From the NCBI GenBank assembly GCA_025093555.1, contig JAIWNF010000109.1, positions 1 through 64,000 of the forward strand: DNA of 64,000 bases, given 5' to 3'. The notes beneath the pieces are model-generated. The model saw nothing but the letters and a program-made list of their open reading frames with translations. It searched no databases and was not told the origin of the DNA. Below are positions 1 to 11,750 of the stretch, one piece after another. The number at the start of each line of letters is the position of its first letter. The stretch's first letter is position 1. Source of the DNA: Circinella umbellata. Its lineage: Eukaryota > Mucoromycota > Mucoromycetes > Mucorales > Lichtheimiaceae. A program made the translations under genes and the position numbers.

Positions 1-1
1 A

Positions 2-793
2 TCCAGCTGTCATATTGCTATGGCTCCTGAAGCTATCTTTGTCAAAGGAGTGTGGGGACCTTACCGTTCTGTAATGGTACCTGACATGTGGCATGCTGAA
101 GGTGGACAATCGTCTACAGGCCAGTTGATTGATCACACGCTAAACACCCATCCAGCAATTGATGAAGCACGAAAACAAGCGGATTCAGAAGGAATGAATA
201 TTTATGCCTTTTTGAATCGTCATTTGGAGCAAATGCAAGAAAAAAATGGATTTAAACATTTGGAACAATTAACAAAACAAATGCATATTTATCCCGATTA
301 TCATGGAAACCGTTCCCCGTTGGCAGACCCTACATTACGTGGTATGATCATTGGTGTTTCATTGGATCATAGTATTAATGATTTAGCAACACGTTATTTG
401 GCTACGTTGCAAGCTATTTCTTGTCAAACGAGACATATAATTGAAGCACTGAACAAGGAAGGGTATACGATTGATACATTGTGTTTATCAGGTGGGTTAT
501 GCAAGAATCCAATCTTCGTTAAGTTGCATGCTGACATTACCCGATGTCGTGTTATCTTGCCTGAAAGAATCGATGCAGCTGTTGTTATTGGTGCGGCATT
601 TTTAGGTGCCCGAGCAGCAGATGCAAGCCATAGTTTATGGGAAGTCATGGTACGCATGGGTCGCGCTGGTCAAGTTATTGAACCTACACAAGATTCTGAA
701 GTGTTGGAAATGGATGAACGTCGCTACCGTATTTTCCATGAAATGCTTCAAGATCAGAAAAAATACCGTGCTATCATGGATGGCATTCAATAG
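2..793 (+). CDS. FGGY-family pentulose (D-ribulose) kinase, C-terminal part
   Basis: The reading frame is already open at the left edge, so the protein is 5'-truncated by the window; the first in-frame Met (base 20) is internal. About 263 residues remain and end at TAG 791-793. They match the C-terminal actin-fold half of FGGY carbohydrate kinases of the human FGGY/yeast YDR109C type: a DYHGNRSPLADP segment, an LSGGLCKNP ATP-binding segment, and a VVIGAAFLGARAA helix near the end. Such enzymes phosphorylate a pentulose (D-ribulose is the reported substrate) with ATP in the cytosol. No intron is seen in the visible part. The D-ribulokinase assignment rests on remembered family motifs; other FGGY substrates are possible. 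Confidence 0.9.
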   Translation, partial: SSCHIAMAPEAIFVKGVWGPYRSVMVPDMWHAEGGQSSTGQLIDHTLNTHPAIDEARKQADSEGMNIYAFLNRHLEQMQEKNGFKHLEQLTKQMHIYPDYHGNRSPLADPTLRGMIIGVSLDHSINDLATRYLATLQAISCQTRHIIEALNKEGYTIDTLCLSGGLCKNPIFVKLHADITRCRVILPERIDAAVVIGAAFLGARAADASHSLWEVMVRMGRAGQVIEPTQDSEVLEMDERRYRIFHEMLQDQKKYRAIMDGIQ

Positions 794-1254
794 ATATTTC
801 AGATTGAACTGAAAACATTTTATATAAACAAAACATATCCATCATTTTTTTTTCTTTCATATCCAAATTGTACAGATCCATCTATTTTATATACATTTTT
901 TTTTTCTTTCACCAAATAAATACCCACTCAATTTTCTTGGGTACCCAATAACAAGGGGTAGTTTTCTTTTAATTTTGTACAACAATCTGATAAGCTTGTT
1001 AAGGGCACTATAAAGTTGGGTGAGTAATGTAATACAAATCGAGCAGGGGTATTAAAATGATTGGATAGCCGATAGGAAGAGATTGAATGTTATCGTCGAT
1101 CTGATAAATAGTGAAAATCAACGGATTCATTCGGATCGATTTTTTTTTTGCTTTCTTATATATTCATCCGCTGTTTCTGTTTTTGAGTCTATTTTCCTTT
1201 TCTACTCTTTTCTTTTTTTATTTTTAATATATAACTCTTTCTTATTTTATTAAA
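794..1254. promoter_or_regulatory. Intergenic: kinase 3' flank and transporter promoter
   Basis: No coding potential seen. The first part is T-rich (likely 3' end signals of the kinase). Bases 1140-1250 are pyrimidine-rich (runs of T and TTTCTTT) and lead directly to the ATG of the transporter, a layout repeated upstream of several genes in this window. Confidence 0.5.
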
Positions 1255-3399
1255 ATGGCGTTCTCATCGCCAGCTTTGAATGCACCTATCATAGGTGAAA
1301 ATACACCTTTATTACAACACGAACGACAAACTAAAAACAACGATAAGAATAAAGGTGTTAAAATTGCATGTTGTTCTAGTAATAGACCCAATTCAACTTG
1401 CTGTCAACAACAACAAAACCCTAATAATGACGATTATTGTCAACTTGCAGAGCAACCATGGCAATATAAAATGACAGCTCTTATATGTGCGCTTTTATTA
1501 GCTGGTAAATTATGCACTCAATTTGTTGTCTTAAGCAACTAGTAAAAGAAGAAAAAAAAAGATCATTTTTAATTCATTGACCATTACATGTTATTAACCA
1601 ATATATATATATATATTTAATTAACTTGTCTTATTTAGTGGGTAGTCATTTTGCTGCTCATACACTGGGAGCCATGAAAAATACTATAAAACAAGTAAGG
1701 CATATTATTTTTTTTTATATATTTTTTGATGGGTGTGTAGAGAGAGAACCCAAGATTTATAGATGATGATGATGACACTCATCTGACACACAATTTTGAT
1801 GGATAAATAGGAATTTGGTATCAGCAACTCACAATATGGCGTGATCCAATCCACTGTTTCTATTGTAAATACTGTTCTTCCTGTGATTGGTGGTATATTC
1901 GTTGATGCTTTTGGTACTGTCCCTGGATCTATCATTACTACTATATTAGTTACCTCAGGTAACACTTTAGTTGCCATTTCAACATCTACTTCAAGCCTTC
2001 CCACCATGATTTTTGGTCGAATTCTTTATGGTATAGGAAGTGGTACGGTTGTTATCGTTCAAGAAACCATTCTAAGTCAGTGGTTTAAAGGACGCAGTCT
2101 TGCCGCCGTTATGGCTTTATTATTGACAGTGAGTCGATTAGCTTCATTTATGGCTCAAGCAACCGTTGTACCCATTGCCAATTGGACAGGTTGGTATGGT
2201 TATGGATTCTGGGTAATTATATAATGTAGTTTTTTTTTATAGAAAGGAGCCGATTTCTCTATAGTAAAATATGTAAAACTAATATGACAACAAAATAATT
2301 ATTATTAGTTTTCTGCTGGACTTTGTATGATTTCATTCTTTTTCAATCTTGTTTATATTGGGTTATTACGTACTGTGGATATGCCATCCAATGGATGTCA
2401 ACGACAAGTGAAAGCCATTGAGAGAAAAAAATCATTTAGGTGGCACAAGTTAATGTATTTGCCTCATTCATTTTGGCTTATTGCTGCGATGGAATTTTTA
2501 CTTGGTGGTTCTTGGGGTTGTTTTCTACATATCAACAGGTAAAAAAAAAGTTATGAAGAGTTCGTTTATTTAGTATATCTATAATCTAACCTTTTTCTTT
2601 TCTCATATAGTGAATTTGTGAAATTCCGTTTTGGATATAGTGATGCACATGCAGCTGCTACAGCTAGTATGGCACAGATTTTACCTGTTATTTTAATGCC
2701 ATTCCTGGGTATCTGTTTGGATAAATATGGAAAACGAACTTGGATGAGTATGTATAATTTTATTTAACCACTTAACCCCTTTATATATATATAAGCACTG
2801 AAGAGTTGCTAATTAACTTTTAACTAAATAATTATTATGTAGTGATTGGAAGTGGTATATGTATGCTTATAGCACTCGTACTTTTGGACTTTACCCATAT
2901 CCCACCTGTGGTAGGCATGTTAATCTTCAGTATTAGTCTTTCGTTGGGTCCCGTTGGTCTTGTTTCATCCGTCCCCATCATTCTTCCTTTATCACTGGTT
3001 GGTACAGGTATGGGGTTGATCAAATCCGGAACTAACATTGGTGCATCCTTGTTTGATATCACTACTGGCTTAATTCAAGATGCGGATCCCAATAAGGGTT
3101 ACAAAGGTGTCATCTTATTCTTTATTGTGATTGCAGCCTTGGCTGTTGTTGCAGGCATAGTACTTTGTATTTTGGATTATTCTATTTATGATCGATTGTT
3201 AGATCGATCTGCACGGGAAGCTATCAAAGCACAAGGAGGTGAAGATGATATTGAATATAGTAAATTAAACGATCATCGCCGTCCTAATTCTAATCCATCT
3301 CGATTAAAAGAACTTCGAGCAAATTGGTTCTATGGTGGATTATATCTTGTTTTGGCAGCTTCAAGTTGGATTTTATTTGCAAAATTCGTTCTTTTTTAA
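1255..3399 (+). CDS. Major facilitator superfamily transporter (six exons)
   Basis: Exons 1255-1541, 1646-1694, 1811-2212, 2309-2538, 2611-2747 and 2843-3399 join in phase to give 553 residues. All five introns are GT-AG and 73-116 bp. The N-terminus is cytosolic and Cys/Gln/Asn-rich, then about 12 hydrophobic segments follow. Exon 3 reads EFGISNSQYGVIQSTVSIVN and carries a GRILYGIGSG helix and an FKGRSLA loop, the MFS cytosolic-loop signature. The layout resembles the MFSD1-like group (human MFSD1 is a lysosomal peptide exporter), but the substrate here cannot be read from sequence. The junction between exons 1 and 2 is the least certain: the first AG (1637-1638) gives a stop, so the AG at 1644-1645 was chosen, which restores YHFAAHTLGAMK. 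Confidence 0.85.
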
Positions 3400-4230
3400 A
3401 AGTTTTCAACTTTATACATTTATGTTATTTTTATATATACATCCCTTTTGATTTTTATTTTTTTGTGTTAACCCTTAATATTTCCTTATAGATACCCCTA
3501 TATATCATTCTATCTAACAGACAAAAAATATGTTTTATTTTCTTTGATACTTACAACCCTCTTCTTGTATATATAAACTTGGGTTCGTATCATTACAATC
3601 GTTTTTGATTTTGTTGAATTCAATAAATTTTATTTCTTGCAGGCTTTTTGCTTTATCTTTATAATATCATACCAAATTAGTCATTAATAGATGTAGTGGC
3701 AATCAATTTATGTTTCCCCATATATAGAACATTTATTTTTGTTCTTACGTATTTAATATTCACGTCTTCTTTACATAAACATGCACTATTGATGTTTATA
3801 GTAACGATGGTGATGAAAGGATTTTAGTGATAGTAATGACAGCAGTAACAAGTAAGTAATTTATTCAATATTTATCATACGTATAAACACGAGTAAAGAA
3901 TATGTGTGTGATATGAGAATGGCTCATAAGGTTGAATTTTATAACTTAGAATAATGCTACGTATTGGGTGGCTGTAGTATAGTGAATAGATTACTGTGTC
4001 TTTTGATACTTATCACTAATTTTTCATCTCTTTAATATTTATAGATAAGACCAAAAGAAAAAGTATGCACCCAACAATCACCTTAAGCCCACATCCAAGT
4101 AGAAGCTTCTACAACAATGTATACGTATAATAAGAATAAGAATATACTTATATATAAAAAAAAATAATATAACACTATAAGACCGATAAGACAAAAAAAG
4201 AAGGTAAAAAGAAGTATACAGACAGAAGAA

Positions 4231-4263
<33 letters not shown>

Positions 4264-4508
4264 GCCTATTATAAGCTAAAAATAATTTGTTTTTAAGAAA
4301 GTATATAAAAATAAAAAAAAAGAAGGGGAGTGGGGGAGTGGGGGAAGGTTAAGAAAAAAAAAGAAGGGAAGAGGATGGGGAAAGGGGAATCATACAAATC
4401 AAATGAATAAGCGTTTTGGTTGATGTGTTTAATATGCTATACGAATAATTGTTTTTCTTTTTTTTTGTATTAGTTTGTTGACTTTGATATTATTTTGTTG
4501 TAAATTAT
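3400..4508. other. Intergenic between convergent genes; (AAT)n and G-rich tract
   Basis: Region between the 3' ends of the MFS transporter (+) and the MADS-box gene (-). It holds an (AAT)n microsatellite at about 4230-4262 and a G-rich purine tract at about 4322-4386 with runs of 4-5 G. No gene is supported. Confidence 0.6.
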
Positions 4509-5867
4509 TTATTTTTTAGGAACATTGTTTGCTGCACCTGCTACTCTCCTCTTATCATCAGTTGGTTGACCTTGATCTTGTCGTGGCCAATAATTTGCAT
4601 GTTGTTGAGGCATGTAATGGTGTGGTTGTTGAGCTCCATAGAATGGTGGAGCAGGCATTTGTCCGTATTGTTGTTGAGGGGGCTGACCTTGTTGAGGAGG
4701 TTGACCTTGTTGTTGCTGCTGCTGCTGTTGTTGTTGTTGTTGTTGTTGAGGAGGAGGTTGTTGCTGTTGTGGTTGTTGCTGCTGCTGATATTGAGGTGCA
4801 GCAGGTGTTGTCATATAACTAGGATATCCATTATTTCCTGCTGGCATTTGACCTCCATTTCCAGGCGCTGGTGCATAAGCAGCGGGTTGATAAGCACCTG
4901 GTGCGCTCGAGCCACCATGGGAATTAGCCGCAGCTGCTGCTGCAGCACCAAATGCTGCAGAGGGATGACCAGCAGAAGTATCAATCTATATATATATATC
5001 CCTATTATTTAGTCAATCGTAATTTTATTTGATTATAAAATTATATTATATTACCTTTTTATCCTCATATTCCTTCTTTTCAACAGGTCTTGGTGCTTCA
5101 TTTTTAGTATAAGCAGCATCCTATATATATATATATGTAAAAAGAGATGATTAATACTTGATCATTCTTTTTAATAATATGATATTCATATGAAATGTGT
5201 CTACTTACAGAAGAGGATTCATTAGGTACTGGATCTGGAGCATTCAAACAAGCTTGAATCAAGTTTTTACCCTCTGGTTTAGTAACAATAGGTTGTAACT
5301 TTACAGTAGTAAAAGTATAAACAAGACCCGTTTCAGATACAACAAGGAGTAAAACTTGAGTTCCTGTCAAAGTACTTAATTCGTATGCCTATTTTGAAAA
5401 AGAAAACTGCATGAGTTCTTTTCCATTTTCGTAAACGAAAGTTTTGCGGTGCTTCTATTCTTATTGTGTCTGTGTGTACAAAAGAAACATCAAACACGCG
5501 CTCTTTTTTTTTTTTTTTTTCTTCGCGTTTTTTTTTTTATTACTGTTCTTTTCTTTTAAAAAGAAAGTTTTAAAGGAAAATAAAGAATTACTTTTTTCAT
5601 AATACCAGCTTTTCGTTTAGAAAAAGTGATATGTCGACGATTCTTGTCTTCAATATATTCGATCTTGATTTTACGTCTACCCGAACGTTTGTTTGGTTTT
5701 TCAGTTTCGGAATCTTCGATAGACTCATTTTCTTCTTCGTCAAAAGGTTTATTTTTTCCAGATTTATTTTTTGTGGATGAAGAAGGTTCTGGCATACGCA
5801 TGGGTTGTTGCTGTTGTTGTTGTTGTTGTTGTTGGTGGTGGTGATGTAGATCTGCATTAACATTCAT
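4509..5867 (-). CDS. SRF/Mcm1-type MADS-box transcription factor
   Basis: Four exons on the minus strand (5867-5592, 5388-5209, 5120-5055, 4985-4509) join in phase to 332 residues. Order: an N-terminal His/poly-Gln tract (residues 8-21), an acidic Ser/Glu region, and a type I MADS domain at about residues 63-119 (GRRKIKIEYIEDKNRRHITF, then SKRKAGIMKK, intron, AYELSTLTGTQ and VSETGLVYTFTT), followed by an Ala/Gly/Pro-rich tail with a long poly-Gln/Pro-Gln stretch. The domain is split by intron 1 right after GIMKK. Proteins of this kind bind CArG-like DNA as dimers and work with cofactors in cell-type, cell-cycle and stress control (Mcm1, SRF, Rlm1 families). The KLQPIV and ACLNAPDP extension favours the SRF/Mcm1 branch over Rlm1/MEF2. 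Confidence 0.93.
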
Positions 5868-5925
5868 TATGAATATACTTTATTTGTTATAGATATATAT
5901 GTGTTGTGTGTTTTTATATTTATAT

Positions 5926-5957
<32 letters not shown>

Positions 5958-6360
5958 AATATGTGTTTGTGTATGTGTGTTATAAAAGTATATACGAAAA
6001 GAGGTTTTTTTTTTTTTGATATATAAAGAGTTTCCAAATGCAGACTTTTTGTAAGGTTGAGTTGAACTCTCCAAAAAGAGAAAGAAAGTGTTTTTTTGAG
6101 GGGCGTTATAAAAAGGAAAAAAAAAAAAAAAAAGGAACAACCAAAAAAAGTAGATGAACAAGAAAAAAAAAAAAAAAAAGTTCTCCGACAACGAAAAAAC
6201 TTGGGTGTTTCATCAGGTTTCAACCAATCAATGCTTTTAATCAATTTTTCTCACCTATCTATAAAAACTATTTTCTTCACACGCATGCGCCTTATACCCT
6301 CCCCCCCACCTTTCCCCTTTCCTTACTCTATTATTTTCTTCCTTCTCTCCTATTTAGGTT
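5868..6360 (-). promoter_or_regulatory. Likely promoter and 5' UTR of the MADS-box gene
   Basis: The stretch upstream of the MADS-box ATG holds an alternating TA tract (about 5926-5957), TG repeats and long T/A homopolymers. On the minus strand these are pyrimidine-rich close to the start codon. No individual binding site can be named. Confidence 0.4.
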
Positions 6361-9300
6361 GATTATTTTCTGTTCTAGAATATATATATATATATTTATA
6401 TATTTATATCTGAGGGAAAACAACTTTCCAAAAAAAAATCGAAATACCATTCAGAGTTAAGAACAAAGAAAAATGGTAAAAGGGTTAAAAAAAAAAGAGT
6501 TATATGAAACCATGAGTTATAAGAGAGAAGTAAATCGAAGGTCTTGTGTTACAACCTAATTTTTTTTTCATCCAATTACTTTGGGGGGAGGGGCTATTCT
6601 TCTCTTTAAACTTTATACACACAATCTTCTTTCTAAGCCATTAATCATGTTTTGATTCTCCTGGAAGTAGTATTATAATGGTTAAATAATAATAATAATA
6701 ATAATAATAAATAATAATAAATATATTTGATCGCAAATAACCCCCCCCTTACTTTTTTCTTACTGTACTATATTTTTCAGAAGCATAATTTTTTTTGAGA
6801 GTATTATTTTATGAAGTTGCTTAGAAACAACAATAGGCGTTGTCTAACTTAAAAAAAACATACTCTTAGCATATTTTTATACCAATGAAGAATGAAATTA
6901 CTTCTTTTATAGTTTATTGTTACGTAGATACTGTTTATCTTGATATCCGCAGCAACAGATGTTATCGCTTTCCTTTTTGGCAAAATCTCAGTAAACTAGG
7001 ATTTACCAAATTCATTCACTAAAATGAGGTTAAAAAGTACACTATAAACAAAATTGAGCCTAAAAAATAAAAAGATATTTTAAGCATGCAATAATTAACC
7101 TCGTGCAAACATGTATTATAATGATGATGTAGTATTAGTATAGACTGCTTAAAAGATCGGCATATTATGGTTTCGCCTTGTTCATTGGTTAAACTTTATT
7201 TCTTTTTATTTTATAATATGACTACTTTTTTGTTATGTATAAGGTTACGTATACATACCTAAATGATAAAGAAAAAGAATTTATTCATTTTTCCAATAAT
7301 AATATATCTTTTGTTAAAAGGTCAATAGTACATAGATATAAGCAATCATAAACAAAAAGGAAGAAGGAAAAAAAAAATTGCTTTGATCTATGATATAGAA
7401 TAATGTAAAAAGAAAAAAAAAAGAGAGGAGAGAGAGAGAGAGAGAGAGAAATCCTAAAAGTTGCAGATGTGCATACTGTATATTATTAATTTATTCAACT
7501 GAAAAGTTATTTTTAGCTGTTTATGGTATACTTTTGTACAAACTTTCTGCTCTCGTTGAGACTGGGTGATCCAAATAATTGAATGATCAAATCCAAAAGT
7601 AGTTTTTAGTAGTTGTTTCAATAGATATCTAGAAAAACCATCTGTCAAATTGTCTATAATAAGAAATATGTAGACTCTACAGAAAGAAAGAAAAATTCTA
7701 AAGTGGGTTTTAATTGTCAAAAGGTAAATAATGTTCAAACAAAATCTATCTTAATATCACTGATCACGTTTTCACTTACTCGTAAAAGTACTTTGATACT
7801 ACGTACTATCCCCCAGCGGACGAAAATAAACGTACGACCCCCACTACTATACTTGAAAGGGAGAACGGTATTGTCTAAGTAAATAAATAAAGCGCTCTCC
7901 TTTTTTTTTGATTATACCTGGAAGCAAATATGTAGAGAAAAACGTAGAATGGTGTTTTCAAGTTGTACAACAACAAACAAAGGACATTTGTGCATGTTTG
8001 GTTTAAGCTCTTAGAAAAAAAATTATTAAAATAAATCAATGCTTCCCTTCTGTCGATGACTACGTATTTACAAGTATTTTATATGTATTTTTTTTCTATT
8101 CCGGACATTTGTTTTCGATATAATCAATACAAATGCTGTGCTGTCAATTTATACTATATTCGTGTTTAGTACAGCATCTTGGATTCAATCATGGCAAACA
8201 ACGTAGTGATGCTGCAGTATTGTATATGGCTGTATAATAAGTTGCATTTTATTGCAATTCAGTGCTAGCTTTTGTACCTGGAACGAGTGAACATAGAATG
8301 TTTAATACAAATCCATCAAAATTAAATTGAATGGTGTATATAGTTCATCCATGTGGACATTTAATTTAGCCGGGGGTTAGTAAACTGTCTAATATTAAAT
8401 GATCGCTTTCTTTCTTTCTTTATATGTTGCCTAATTTTCTTCTACATAAATATGTTACTTGTATTAATTTTTTGCCATTTTTTACAAAAATATGAATGTA
8501 GCAACTTATGGGGAAAGTATTATTCAGGAAATAATCGGTTGTTTACTATAATAGATAATTAAGGCTGCTATAAAAGTATTAATCAACATACATGATTATA
8601 TTATATGTGTGCGTGTGCGATTCAAACTTTACTGTATATTATACTTTTATGTACCATCCCTAAACCAAGCTGACAGTGAAAGATTATTAAAATGTCAACA
8701 GTGAACGTACAGCAAATTCGAAGCGAAAAAACAGATGTAGATAAACTTATGGAATGATTTCTCTCTTTGTCTCGATGTATATGCTTGCTAATTAATATAT
8801 GAAGAGTCTAGACTTGTTACAATAAGAACTTTTCATATTTATGTACGTACGTTTACATTGAGCACGCTGTATCCCTAGATAATTTTACATCGTAATGGTA
8901 AGTCAATTAAGTCCTTGAAGAATGTTCTTTTGTACTTATATGTAATAACTGTGAAAATATTATTAACTTTTGCTCCTTTATGGATGGGTTAAATTTTTGG
9001 GTAGTGAACTTTCCTTATTTGGATTTTTGGGTACTTCGCCACAGAAGGAACCCAGAAGACATCTGAAACCACCTGAAGGAAGGTACGTTTTTTTTTGCAT
9101 TTTTGTTTACTTTTATTTGGGTACTTTGATGCACCTTATTCAGCTAGTCAATACATGTTGATGTTAAAATCTAATAAAAAACAATAACTGAAAATAACTA
9201 AAATAAGTGTAAAGCTTCAAGGGCAAAAAAAGACTCAAATATTGACTTTCTCCATTTTGCTTTTACTAGAGAAATTGACTGCTTTACTTCTATGTATTAA

Positions 9301-11750
9301 CGAAAATGAAAGTATCCAAAAATTATGATATCCCTGTTTTACATAGTCTATGCATTCTCCCAAGTTTTTCTTCCTTTAAGCAAAGAAAAAAAAAGGTTGT
9401 CGTTATTAATAGTCGCTAATAGAGTGAAATGAAATTCTGGCAGGCATTATGTTGTTAGGCGACGTTTCTTACTAGTAACAATGAATTGTTTGCTATGATA
9501 ACTTATTTTGTTGACTGTCCGCATATAAAATAAAAAGCTATTGTGGTTGTGACTATATTATATTTTATATTATTTAAAGTACTAGCGTATTAAAGTACTC
9601 TAAAAGTCAAAATAAAAGCTGATGATTACTATGTACTGAGAGAACCAAGATAGCATATTATTACCTAGTGATTCGAAGCATAAGTGTCACAAAAATATAC
9701 AATTATGAACCATTAAGAAAATATTGTTACTACTGCGAACTCCAAAAAATTCCTAGTCGTCTTTTTTGTTTCCGATACTTATCGAAGACTTTTAAGACTT
9801 TGAACCAAAGAATAAGTAGTGTACTAAACAACTAAACATATATACTATGCATCAATTAGAGGAAGGGAAATGTCTTACAAACTTTTACATTTCTTTTCAG
9901 TTATTAAAAAAGAGCATGGAAAAGGGTATTATTCTCTACTTTTGCTTTTACAAGTAAAATTGATTATTATTATTTTTCGATTCTCATGAATCAAACAATT
10001 TGTTCAACTTTTATTTATTCGATAATGATTATTACATACGTATAGTATGATATTTCATCTCTGAAATAAAAATAGATATAAGATATAGATATATATATAT
10101 ATAGTCAATCATTACACATATTTCATTACCCATATACACACATGCCTACGAATAATCATCAAAAAATTGACCGAAAGACCGACAACATACGTATAATAAA
10201 TATCAAACTTCAATTCAGATAAAACATCACCCTATGTATTTTATAATAGTAAATGATATTAATAATAATAAGGGCTTACAATTGAAAACCCAGAATTATG
10301 AGGGAACGTGTATCTCAATCGAGATTTTAATTTGGTAGTTATTATCCGAACGCCGTCATTGTCATTAGATAATTAAAAAGAAATGTCTATCTTTTTGCTT
10401 ATCAGCGATCATTTTATAATAATAAAATTTTCACATGTTAAAAAAAAAGTTGATAGTTGTACTACAATAACAAAGTAAAAGTTCAGCATTGAATGGCTAT
10501 TACATTCAGCTGATATGTAGTAATAATGTAGACGGATGAGGTAATGGTTCTGTTACTATAAATGAATAATTTTTATATGTGAAAAAAAGCAATGACATGA
10601 ATAATTATGCTTATCAAATGAAAAATATATATATTCCTTAAGTTTGTTAATTGATGACTTATAAATTTAAAATCTACAGCGATCTTGGGAAATAGCTAGT
10701 GATTGATGATAAGAAAATTTGACAAGTATAAAGTTTGTGTATATGTGTTTATCTAATATCGGAAATAAGAAAATGGATCATGTAAAAAGCATATGATTGA
10801 TATTAATATTAAAAAAATTAATGATGCAAAAGAAAAATAAATCTGATGTTTGTTACGTAAAAATTATTTTTGATGTCTTCAAAACTTTCTTTCATTAGTT
10901 AATAGATATGTTATTAATATACTACGAAAGAGAAATACTTATATCATATTTATAATATTATTTATTAAGGCTTATAAAAAATACATGGATAATAATTATT
11001 CCATTTCAATATGATTTACGTAAAAAAATAAAACAAGACGGCACCAGTATTTCGGTTTATGGTAACACCGAGTAACTTTCATTCTTGTACAATCATTTTA
11101 TGTTCTGTACGATCAAGATTATTGATGTAATAATAATATAAATGGACAACCCAATTGTTGAGTTAAGTGACATGGTAGCACATTGTTATATACTGAATAT
11201 TGCTGTTAAGAAATTATGCATTGAGAACAACTGTACTTAATACGTAATGTATTTGTTACATTACTTTTATTTATCATGACATGACTTTTATAAATAAAAA
11301 CTTATGGTTGGTAGGAAATTTTTTTTTTTTTGAATAAAGTTATAGCTGTCATTCTATTCCATTTTTAGCAAAGATCTTTTTATATATTATGATTTAGCAT
11401 GCATGTAATGCTGAAAAAATAAATTAAACATGGATTGGGATTTAAATACTAATCCATCAATTAATAGCTATTTCCACTAATTATTTTATTTTTGATCTTT
11501 CAATATGCTCTATAATCTCATTTATTTCCTTTTGTGTTTCTGTACAATAAATAATAATAATGTGAAACACTATGTGTGAAATGATTTATATTGTGCATAG
11601 TTACAAATAATAAATGACTGGGAGTTGAGGATTGGGGGAGGTGATAGATTGGGAGATGTTAAAAAAGAATAATTCGGAAATAGAAGCATTAGGGAACAAA
11701 AAAGTAAAAAAAAAAAAAAAAAGATTCCAAATCGTGATCAATAACCATTT
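6361..11750. other. 5.4-kb gene-free, AT-rich region with simple repeats
   Basis: No reading frame here shows motifs or conserved codon pattern; open frames are short and Lys/Asn/Ile/Phe-rich. Simple repeats: (AAT)n at about 6685-6722, (GA)n at about 7427-7449, TA tract near 10085-10105. Around 8990-9125 the motif TTTGGGTA occurs three times near a short open frame, which may be the trace of an old repeat. I see no tRNA or rRNA. Confidence 0.5.

Noticed and set aside
4529..5012. Plus-strand frames rich in Val or Leu
   Set aside because: Antisense translation of the poly-Gln/Pro tract of the MADS-box gene.
7454..7738. 94-codon minus-strand frame in the long gene-free region
   Set aside because: No motif, no splice partner, composition as expected from AT-rich chance frames.
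8970..9161. 63-codon frame with PQKEPRRHLKPPEGRY segment
   Set aside because: Slightly unusual composition but no family recognised, no partner exon; overlaps a weak TTTGGGTA repeat.
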